NCBI GenBank assembly: GCA_022457155.1 | Contig: JAJGOT010000291.1 | Span: 306,001 to 370,000, forward strand | Direction: 5' to 3' | DNA length: 64,000 nucleotides | Source: Cladopsammia gracilis | Taxonomy: Eukaryota > Cnidaria > Anthozoa > Scleractinia > Dendrophylliidae | In this document: positions 33,400 through 45,300 of the stretch, in pieces | How the letters are laid out: each line of letters starts with the position of its first letter | Position numbering within the stretch: the first letter of the stretch is position 1 | Notes under the pieces: model-generated | What the model was told of the DNA's origin: nothing | The model's input: the letters and a program-made list of their open reading frames with translations, nothing else | Databases searched by the model: none | Program-made: the position numbers and the translations under genes

Positions 33400-36300
33400 A
33401 TGAAAATTAGTGTGTGTTTTCTTGCGTTTGCACTGATTTCAAGATATTTTATATGCAGGACTAGTGGAGGTAGGAGCTATCGTGTTTTTTTTCCTTTCTC
33501 GGTTAAAGCTTCCTTGATTGCAGCAAACTGATCTGCAGCAGTTATAATATTCATGCTTTTTTGCGTTCACTTCTCCAACTGTGCGTAACGCTATCGAAGA
33601 AGAGATTTAATAAAGGTAGATGGAAAGGCTAGATAGGATGAAACTGCTCCACGAGAGGAGTAAATTAAAAGGTTTAAGCTCGTACAATATATCTACATGT
33701 TAATTAATTTCTGTTGTTTACTGCTGTATGGCAACCAACCAGGCAACCAGTGCGCGCATGATAAGTTGATAGATGTATGTTATACAGGGTAAAATTCCTT
33801 CAGACCACCTCAGGGAATGTTAAGTTTTCATTGGCATCTTTTTTTATTAAGATAAAACATTGCATTTAAAGTTCCCTTTCTCTCAAGTTTCTAGTCTAAC
33901 ACTCTAAAAGTAGATTCTTTTTTTAAGGTTAATGATTCTTTTTAAAAGAAAATAATTTCTTATTTAAAAAATCTCTCCGACAAGATTCTTCGTCACCAGA
34001 GAAGAATTGCAATTCTTCTGAGAAGAAAAATAGTTCTCTTGGCCAGAATATTTTTTCTTCTCTGAAGAAATTATTCTCTTTTCACAAGTATCAATTTCCT
34101 TGATTCAAGAATGATGAAGAATAAATATTCTCCATCAAGGAATAGGAATTCTCATTCTAAGAATAGAAATTCTTCAATTAAGAACTCTTCTTCTGATAAG
34201 TATTCTCATTTCAAGAATGATGAAGAATAAATGTTCTCCACTGAGGAATAAGAATTCTTATTCTAAGAATAGAACTTCTTCAGTTAAGAACTCTTCTTCT
34301 GATAATTATTCTTATTTTAAGAATAATAGTTTTTCCTTCTAAATTAATAATTAGCATTCTTCATATGAGAATTATTGTAATGAAAGAAATTGCTAAATGA
34401 TTACAGTGTAAGTTTTAATTGAGTATACAGACTACATGTACCTTTATTTGTATCTTTTCAATTTTAGCCGTAGTAAATATTGACTTAGCTGGATTCCAAG
34501 GAGGTATACTGAAAGTGCCAGAAAATCAGGAGGAGGGAAATATACCAGTCATTCTAACAGAGGCAGTGAACACTGTAGAAGTAAGGGGCTGGATTCACGA
34601 AACCCTCCTAAGTTAAGACATATCCTAAGTATTGTTTCTTAACAATAGTCTATTGTCATTCCAACAATAGGCCATTGTTAAGAAACAATACTTAAGATAT
34701 GTCTTAACTTAGGAGGGCTTCGTGAATCTGGCCCAAGATTGTTATGACTGTAATATACAAATCATATTAATAATAAAAATACCGTAAAATTTCAAAAATA
34801 GGCCCCGGGGCTTATATTTTTCAACGCACCTTTTTGAGGGGCTTATATTCGGTAGGAGCTTATATACAGAGGGGCTTATTATAGGAGGGAAATTTGTGTT
34901 TAGAAATCAGCTGGGCTTATAATTGGAGGGAAATTATTTTGTGTCTGCAATTTTTCAACGTGCAAAATGATAATATTGGAGCATTAACTAGAAATTTGTG
35001 ACAACTTACGGTATGGTAATCCATATAGTAAATATGGTGAAAAGCGAGGAGCACCAGAGGGAGTTTGGGTTCAGGGCGGTGGGATTGAACTTCCTTGTAA
35101 ATACTTTGTCTATGGACAAGAGAGAGTGAGGAGTGAACTACGTAAAAGACAATAAACTTTGACACTTCTTCCACAGTGGTTCAGCGTACAGATTTTGCTT
35201 TGGTTTATTTTGTATTTAGGTGCAATTCCCAAATATAACCCCAGGGGGCTTATATTCGGAGGGGCTTATTATAGGAGGCTTTTTTGCGTTAAGAATCTGA
35301 AGGGGTTATATTCGGAGGGACTTATTTTCGGAATTTTACGGTACTTACATATGTATATTGTGCATTTTCTACATGTAAATAAGTAAAAATAAAAAATTCT
35401 ATAGATACCAAGAGTACTTTTGTATGGCCGACTGTGAATTTAGCAAATACATGTATTTAGTCAGGTCTTTAAAAGACTGAATATGCAGCAATCAAATGAT
35501 TGTTTTATCCTACAATTATTGCAAGTCAATTGCTGTAAGGTCCTGTTTCTTTGTCCCACCACTGTCAGTGATAAATGTAACTAGTGAGAAGTTCAGAAAA
35601 TATCCATACCCCCTTCCTTCCCCTCCCCCCACAGAAGGTTTTTCCACCCCTCTAAAAATTCCATTTTACAGTAGCTTCATACTTTCCTTCACATGTAAAA
35701 GTTTTGTTTTTTCTACCCCATCCCATGTAATTTTCAGTGATGTTCCATGGGGTGGGTAGGGATATTAATTTTTATTTCCTTGAACCATGCAATATGTAAA
35801 CTTGCTACTGTATTTTCAGGCCACAGTTGTTTGCAACTCTTTAGAAAGTGGTCCTAGTCTTACAACTATAGAGTTTACAAATACCTCAGCTTCTGTTGGC
35901 ACAACACAAGTGGATGTTACATTCAGGTAGATTATATACAGCTGTATGTAATTACAGTCGAACCTCTCTACAACGGCCACCTTCGAACAGACCTTTCTGG
36001 CCATTGTAGGGAGGTGGCCGTTATGGGGAGGTTATCAATTAGAGGATTTGAGTGAGTGAATGAGAAGTCTGGACAAGAAAACATGGCTGTTGTGGAGAGG
36101 TGGCCGTTATGAGGAGGTTATCAATTAGAGGATTTGAGTGAGTGAATGAGAAGTCTGGACAAGAAAACATGGCTGTTGTGCAGAGGTGGCCGTTATGGGG
36201 AGGTTATCAATTAGAGGATTTAAGTGAGTGAATAAGAAGTCTGGACAAGAAAACATGGCTGTTGTGGAGAGGTGGCCGTTATGGGGAGGTTATCAATTAG

Positions 36301-39300
36301 AGGATTTAAGTGAGTGAATAAGAAGTCTGGACAAGAAAACATGGCTGTTGTGGAGAGGTGGCCGTTATGGGGAGGTTATCAATTAGAGGATTTAAGTGAG
36401 AGAATAAGAAGTCTGGACAAGATTAGTAGAGGTTCTACTGTATATAGATTATCACGTTCGTATCAGAAATCAAATGAGCGAGGCTTTGCGAGCAAGTGAG
36501 AATTTTTTTAACTATAGTTTAATGTATAATAATATACATGAAAAAAATTACTCAATGCTGATTGGCTAAGAGCAGTGCAGTTCAAGTGTAACACCGGTGC
36601 AAAAAGTGTAACACCGGTGCAAAAAGTGTAACACCAGTGCAAATTACAAATAAAAAAATTGATGCAAAAAATTAATGTTTTGCAAAAAAAGTGTTTTTTT
36701 TTATGCAAAAAAAAAAAGAAAAAAAATTTTTGCAAAAAAAAATTGCAAGCAAAAATGGGTGCAAATTTTTTTTCATGTATAATTATTAATAATTAATCAT
36801 GGTTTTTCCATTCAATTTGGGATTAATTTGCACTTGTGAGTTTTTCAAAAAGCTCAATTAAAAACTCACTTGTGCAAATTAATCCCAAATTGAACTTGAT
36901 ACCGTGTGATTTCCTATACTAATTTTCTTTTCTAAGATTTATTACCATAATCAGAGACAACAATGAAACAGAAATCAGACTGGTTTTAAAATTTTCAAAC
37001 CAAAGAAAGATTTAAACCACAACATACACATAGAACTATTTACCCATTCTGTGAGTATGCAGATGCTCTGCCATGAATTAGAGTTTACTCGGATGATGTC
37101 ATACTGAAAAAGTCTGCCATATGAAAAATACAATCTGCATGCAAGTCAGACACCATACCAGAGCACTGTTGTACCCTTGGTTACTGGAAATGAGAGATAT
37201 AGAAGTACGTTTAGCCTGTCTGCAAGTACCTTATGATGTGGTCTTAGTTACCCTCTTTGAATGTGATAAATATTCATGTTTTGACAGGATAATATCACCT
37301 GGTAGGCCTGTCACAATCCAGTGTTCAGCTCAGAGTCAAGGAAACAATACACAGTTTACGTTATCTGCATCCAAAGGAAATAATGGGTAATTTTGCATAT
37401 ATATTTTAAGTGCATTATGGAATGAGTTACCGAGTAAAGGATTGACTGTTCAGCACTTGCATGATATATAATAGGCCATTTCCAAGTTACGTTATGCCTC
37501 GTTGTCAAAGCGAGGCTAGGTGCACAACCTTTCATATGGAAATGAGTTTTATTTGCATTTGAATAAAAACTCATTTCCATATGAAAGGTTGTGCACCTAG
37601 CCTCGCTTTGACAACGAGGCATAACGTAACTCGGAAATGGCCTATTATTTGGAGACATTATTTTGACTTGTAATAAGCCCCACCTCAACTGATTACGCAT
37701 TTCCTCCTCCCTGTGTAGTTTTCAGCCAGTAAATCAATATTAGAGAATATGACATTTTTTTTTTTTCATTTTCTTATTTTTATCAGTAGCAATCTACAGT
37801 AAATGTATTACTGGTTTTCGATCATATAACAATTTAGAGGCCTTCTGGATGGCCAAATCTCATACATAACATGTACAAATTTCATGAATCCTAGATTCCT
37901 ACAGGAATCAAGTCTTCTGTTAATTGTAACTTTCCATTGTGCCTATCTTCTCGAATATGGCAAATGTTAAAAAGATGAATCTTTATTTTTTCTTGGGAAG
38001 ATGTAAAAACAGTAAGTTTAAATCTAGACAAGAAACAAATGCTCATGCAATGTCCAGAAGTATCATTATTAAATTATTGGTGTTAATTGGTGATACACAT
38101 CATTTCTTGTTCCCTTTTAGTTGTCGACAAGAATTTTGGAAAAAAAATTATTTCGTTTTCTCTGAAATTGATGATTAAGTAATGATCCACATAAGAAGGA
38201 AAGTGCTAATGGCAATGCACGATGGAATGTTAACTTTTTTCATTGTTACAACTAGTGTTCTCATTCGCCTAGACTCAAAGACCACTAAAAAGTTAAGGTT
38301 TAAGGTGCATTTTGTCAGATATTTTAAAGGTGTCTAGTTATTTGATACCCAGTTGCACAACATGCAGTTTTTAAAAGAAATTGAATTTGGGGAACTTCAT
38401 AAAAGAAGCAAAATTATTAGCTATTGTCTTCTGCTATTTTGATTGGTCAAGCATGAACATGTCCTAAAATTTATTTGTCACAAATGGATTTTCTCTTTTT
38501 TTATACTGAAATAAACTGTATGGTTATGAACCATCAGCTCCTCCCCTGTTCTTGAAATCAAAGATATTCTATGTGGGAAAGAGCCAATGCCACAGAACAA
38601 TAAAGTTTACTGTAGTTCTTGTATGTGGAGTATAACTTAAAAAGAAGCCATCTCTCTAATTATAATAAGTACCCTTCTTTGAGGCATTGGTATATGTCAT
38701 TTTTTATGGTGTACAGATCAACTGGTCCATCCATGACATTGTTATATACCACCATACTGTATACAGTGTACAACTTGAATCTTAATAACGTTCACTTTGT
38801 ACTTGTCTGGTTTTTCAGTTCTTTACGAGTAACTAAAGCACCAACTCTTCACATTTGTGCTGATGTTGTTTTGCTTCACAAGTATCTACTCAAGTCAACT
38901 GTTCAAGTGCAGTTCAGGTGCTGGCTATTGTTTGTTTTCATTTTTATTAACTTCGCCAAACTTGGCAGGGACATCACGACAGCTTGCGCCAGTTGACCGT
39001 TAGCCTGCATAGCAGCCATCAGGGAAAGGGGAACTGGGAAGAGAGGGAAAGGATTCTGATTGGCTAATAAGTGCTGGGTGGTAAACACAGTAAAGTCCTG
39101 CATGAAATCAACTGTGCGTAAATGTGTGAGCTAGATTCTGATTGGTGAAAAGGAAAATCGGTGGGCATAATGCAGCCCGGTTCTTAAAGCAGGCGTTCCT
39201 ATCCCTTCTCACCTGTCCTTTTTCGCGCCTCCTTCCCCCTCCCCGTTTACACCTGCCATGCAGGCTAATTGACTGCGCCGGGCCCACAACTACATGTACA

Positions 39301-42300
39301 TTCCCTTACCCCTCCACTCCCCTCCCCTCCCCTCCCCTCCCCTCCCCTCCAAGTAAAGGTTGTCTCTATCATACTCTTCTGAGTGGATTCAATGATGTCC
39401 CCAACTGCTTACATGTAGTTACTTTACAAAATGGAAAAGAAGTGTGCATAGGAGCAGTATGAGACAATTAATGCAGTGTCATCTTTAACCACAATCCTTT
39501 TCTAACCTATCCCTAACCCAGCAAACAAAACCCTATAAATGTCTTCAGGTTGTGTTGTTGCTTGTTATTTATTTATTTTTTTTATTTATTATTTGACACA
39601 CAGTGAAAGGATAAAAGAATTTGTGGTTGATGTCATTTGTTCTTCAGTTGAACCTGAACCTGGTTAGTTAGCAAGGAATACATTATTGAAAGCCTTAACC
39701 TCTTATATGTACATGAACACAAAATAAGAGTGCCATTTTATAGGTAATACAATGGTTTCTAGGGGTATTTGGGATAAATACCTCAAGTTATATTTCAAAA
39801 TTGTCCCAAAATATGATGAGCTGCTTTCAATTGGTGAGTCATATTTTGATATACAGCTCGTCTCAGCCAATCACATTTCAAAAAATTTCTCTGCCAGTAG
39901 TTTAAACAGTGTAAGTCTGATTCCTGCTTGTTGAATAAGCACGTCAAGTACATGTACATTTGTATCAGCAAAAGCACTTGTAAGTGTACAGGAAAGAACA
40001 ATTAATCCTGTGGGAACTGGTGTGAGATACTGTAACACAAGAACAAGCAGAAGCAGAAGAAAAGAAGCTGTTTACTCAAACTTTAGAAATTCATCTACTG
40101 ACTGAAAGGTCAGAGGTTGGCTCCAGATATTTTGGCAGGGCAGAATTTCCCTGGCCGGCCTTTTTTGGAGTGTTGTTACCTTAATTGTTTGTTTATTGTT
40201 CTGTATGTGCAGGTGGGCCTGCAGTGTTACAGTTAAATTTTACAGAAACTTCTGTTGGCCCTGATCTTACTACAGCCCAGGTATTAAATAGAATACTATA
40301 AGCTAATAACTTCCTTTAAAATTTATAGCAAAGTTGCAGTCAGGAGTTGACATAGTTAACAAATAGTTTTGATGCTGAGACTTGTTTTGTTTCTTAATTT
40401 CAAGATGTTTCAGCTAGTCCTAAATAATCCTTTGTCTTTTAGATGTTGAAACATTTGATTGTTGTTATTGTTGCCTACTTGTAGCACACGGTTTGCTCAT
40501 GCACTAAAGCAAGTCATTGACACATTATGAAAAAAACATAACCGGCTTATGCATGTACAAGCCAGGGGTTGGGTCAATCTTGATTGTTTTTTTGCCTTAT
40601 TAGGCTGGTTTTCACTAGCAACGGAGTCTGACTGTGCAGAGTCTAAGTCATAATCTGGGGCATACAACCTGTATCTAGTGAAAATCAAACAAAAGAGTGT
40701 CAGTCATAAGCAGAGTTTTCAATATTATTTTGCTTATAATTCTGTCACTTATGATCTAATGTAAACAAGATTGTCAGTCATAAGTAGGGACTGGTTTATT
40801 TGCTTCTGCTTGCGACTTCGACAATCTAATTTTCACTAGATCATAAGCAATGGAGTCATAAGCGTAGTCAGAAGAATCTGATTCCATTGAGCTTACAACA
40901 CTGTCTACGACTCCATTTTTTTTAAATTTTCACAAGGTTGTAAGCACCCTTACACCTCGATTAGGACTCCAACTTGGACTCCATTGCTAAAGCCTTAACA
41001 AAATGCCTATTAAATTCTGGAAATGACCACGTTTCCATCCCAGCTGCAGACACTGTTTCCAAATTCACTTTTAGCTAAAAAATCTTGGTGCAGGTTTAAG
41101 ACAAATGACATGTATTTTTGCATCCTATTTAAAAAAATATATATATTATAGTTGAAAATAAGACAAATTTCAAGTTTCCTCAAGTATTTAAAAAAAAAGT
41201 ACTGCTCGATAGCATCTATTTATTTGTCATTTTTATTTAGGATTTAGTAAACTTAATGTTCACTTCAACAAATGAAGTTAACACTTAATATATACATACA
41301 TACGTTTATTCAAAGCATTAAAAAACAGATAAATACAAAGAATGCTTTAGAAAAGGGAGTTTAAGAGGTTGGCTCTATGTAAAAAAGCTCCCTAAAGAAA
41401 AAAAATCTCAAAGATATTCTATAAATATTAAAAAATCTAAAAATCTAATGTTAAAAATTTACATACAAAGGGTAATTAGAATAAAACTAACAAGAAATAA
41501 AAGAAAAAATACTACGAGATATTTAAAAATGATCCTAAAGAACATTTAAAACCTGAAAGATTTCCCGCCTCGACAACCCACTCAGATAAATCATTCCATT
41601 CTTTTACCTGAATGATAGAAACATTTTAAATGAATGAAGGAAACATTTTAAAACTTTAATTTCATAACAAATTATTTAATTTGCTGCAAAACAGTTTACC
41701 AATATCTTTGGAATGATTGAAGGTTCCATATGAGATTGTGGCACTTGGTTCCCCTGTACAAGTGATATGTAGAGCACAGTCCACCAACTTGACAGAACTG
41801 GTGGTACCACCAAAGCCCCCAGTTGCAACAGCATCGACACTGTTGGCAAACCAGACAGTTACCATCAGTGTGAACACATCAGCTGTGACAGCTACCGTCC
41901 CTGTCACAAGTGTGCTGGCAAATTCATCAGTTGTGGGAGGTGGCGCTAGGAGGAGAAGAAGAAGAAGCATCCTCTCTAGTAACAGAACAGTATTTCAGTA
42001 TCAGTTTAACACATCAGCAGGTAATACAATTTTAGCTCAATAAATTTTATTTTTCAACTTGATGTGAATTACATGTATTACTGTATCAGTTGAACACTTC
42101 AGTGGGTACATGAACCACAAGTAGTAACGTAGACACCCAAGTAAATATCTGTGTAAAATATAAAGTATAAATATAAGTATGTGTTTATGTATGTTTTTGT
42201 ATTTACAGGGCTGTGCTCTAGCAGTGCCCAGGGGCCTCAGGCTCCTTACTTTTATCTTCGGGTGACTAGTAAAACTAACTTTTGCATAAAGCTTAAGTGC

Positions 42301-45300
42301 TGGGCACCCCAGGTATCATAGTTGGGAGCCTTTGGGCTCCCTGTGATTCTTCTAAGAACACATCCTTGAATTTATAAGCTGCTCTAAAATTTACCATGGG
42401 TTCCAAAGGGTTTTCTTTGGTACCGGGGTATTGTTCATTGCATTCAAAGAAAACTCAAACAGGTTTTGGGTGAGTGAAATTCCATGCAAACATGTTTTTA
42501 CTGTAGACGCACATGTACATGTACACAACTCTACAAATATTTACATGGAATGTAGACAATGCATGACATTGTGCAATCTGCATAAAATTACTACAATGAC
42601 TTCCTGGACAAAAGAGACACATGTTAATGTCTGACATGTCAGACTGGATGAACAAGTTCAACTTAATACATGTAGCAGATTATCATAATTATTGAAACAG
42701 TGATATTGACTTTAGAAATGTTCTTAAGGTACAGGTTTTTTTTTTGGTACATTTGCTACTTTCTGGCCTGAAGAGAGATTAGTGAGAGGAAATATGATTT
42801 TAAACAGATAGAGCAAACAAGAAGACAAAAATCAACAAAACACTGTCCACACACACAACACTGTGGCATACGGTACATTATAATATGACCGTACGGCCCC
42901 GCTAATCCCCCCCGCTAATCCCCCCCCCCCCGCTAATCCCCCCATTAATCATTTTAGATCTACAAATTTTGATTCCTAAATGGTACAACAAGCTTCCTGC
43001 TCATTTTTTATATGGGAGTCCCCCCCCCTCCCCTGAAAGCAGGGGGGATTGTTAGCTTCAAGCTTTTAGCAATGTTTATCAGTACTTTCTGTATTCTTGT
43101 GTGAAAGAGAACCTACACTCCACTTTCCTTCGAAGCGGTTTCATCAATAGCTGATTACAATATTACATGTTGTTTACTCTTTATCTGCAGGATCTCCTGT
43201 TACATTCGCTCTTGATTTGGCTCCATTGCGGATACTTCCACCAGCTGGCTTCATCCGGGCACCTAACGGCACCTTCAGGGCCTTCCTTGTATTAGACCAA
43301 CCAGCGGACAACACTGTGGACATCACCTGTTCACTGAGCACCATGCAGCCTGGGGACGACTTATACAATACTTCAGATCTGTGTTCCAGTCCACCGACCG
43401 TGAGATTTGCAAATGACACTGTGGAGATAAAACTGAGCAAGAAAGAAGTACAGTTTGAGGTTAGTCTTACAGTTGCTGTTAAGTTCCGAAAGCAAATTTC
43501 AAGAGAAGTTTCATTCAGTTTTAGTAACCTTTTACTATCGTTACTTTCGGTGATGAGGAGAAGAGGTTGCTACTTTTGATGACAAATGTTGAAACCTTTG
43601 TAAAATGTAGACCTGACGGTTTGAGAGTACCATGGTTCGTACAATCTTGAAAAGGTCTTGAATTTTAGCAGTCGTCTTGAAAGTCCTTGAATTTGGTTAA
43701 GGTCCTTGAAAAGTACTTGATTTCTTTATTAGGTCTTGAAAAGTCCTTGAAATTTTGGACTTTGTGTAACGCCTATCACTTTTCTGATAAATTAAATTAT
43801 TTTGCTACGAAAAATGTGACCACCAGCGACTTTTCAAATCCGAAAATAACTAGCGAAAATGTCGGCATAATACGTGAATGCGTACATGAAGCAAAATTGT
43901 AATCTTTGCCTCAATTTCATTCACCAGGGGACAAAAAGTTTCGATTCGTAAATAAAACGTAGTCCTTGAAAACTACTTTTTGTCCTTGAATTTTATTTGT
44001 CTGAAGTTGTAGGAACCATGGAGTACATACAATGCCCTTCGTCGGAGACAAAAAGTTATCAAATAAACATAAGCGTTTTATAAACCAAGGAAACCTTTGA
44101 TAATAGTTCTTTTATTGTTACGGAACAAACGCCCAAGTAAGGATTAAGGGGGTTTTCGATTGGCAGAATGCTGACGAAAACAGATCGCTTATCTGGAGAT
44201 GTTGGAGCCATTGAATATATCCTATTATAATCTATCAAATATTTTTTTCGCGCAGGATTGGTCCAAACACATCACGTGATGCAGCTAAAACTGGGAATTA
44301 TCCGATATTCCACAATTTTCAAAATTTGCGTTTTACGTTCGCATGTTCAGTTTGCGTATCAAATATATTGCTAAATTGAATCAGAAACCCACACATGTAA
44401 GTAGGTTATTGAATATAACTGATTGTTTTGAACAGACTAGAAACATTTTTGAACGCCAGCAGAATTATTTTGATGTGAACCGCTTGGCCAACTCTCCTTA
44501 ACAGAGAGGCCTTATGAAAAAATATTTGAAGGATAATAAACACAATAACGTCCATTTGGATTCAAAAACATGTATGGATATTTGTCCTTGGACATTATAT
44601 GTCTTGGGATGCCTTTACACTCTGACACTGTTTCTGGGAAAAGTGAGTGTTTATAAAAATCTCTTGTAGCCCCTGGCTACAATCCCCCTGGGGAGGGACT
44701 CCGATATAAAAACGATGGGGTGCTTGTCGTACCTTCCAGCGGTCAAAATGTGCAGATTAGTTCCGCTTAGGGTGCTTTAATCTAAAATGACCATGGCTAG
44801 AATTATCGTGATATCCCCCGGGGGGGGGGGGGGGTACTCCCATATATGAGCTATATAGGTATGTGCCGCTGTGAAGGGTATGGTTTTCAGGCAGTTTAGT
44901 CTGGGGTATGGTATAGTAATCAGAGATTTTGGTCTAGAATAGAGTATCATTTTCCCCGACACTGATCAGTTGCGTGAAAAATTTAGTCTGGACAAGGTTT
45001 ACTGGCAAATGCATTTAAAAATCAGTACGGCGGGCAGTACGGCATTTTTACTGCCCCCTGTTAACTAATAACTGTGATAGTCAACAAGTTTCTGGAAAAT
45101 AGCGAGTCTGGAATAGGTCTAGGATAGGGTAGGGTTTTTCAGTGTCTAGTCTAGAATAGGCTTGCAAAATGCAGCTAAAATGGTCTAGTATAGGTTAAGG
45201 GTCTCAGAGTCCTAGCGCCACACCCCCACCCAAACATTTGCAGAGTACCCCCCCCCCCCCCCCCCCCGGGCGTGGTACCTTTTAGGGTATTGAGCCGAAA

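Noticed and set aside
37356..37700. 114-codon minus-strand frame
   Set aside because: It runs across the near-perfect hairpin MITE and repeats its own sequence (VKIMS and the mirrored part), so it is a palindrome shadow.
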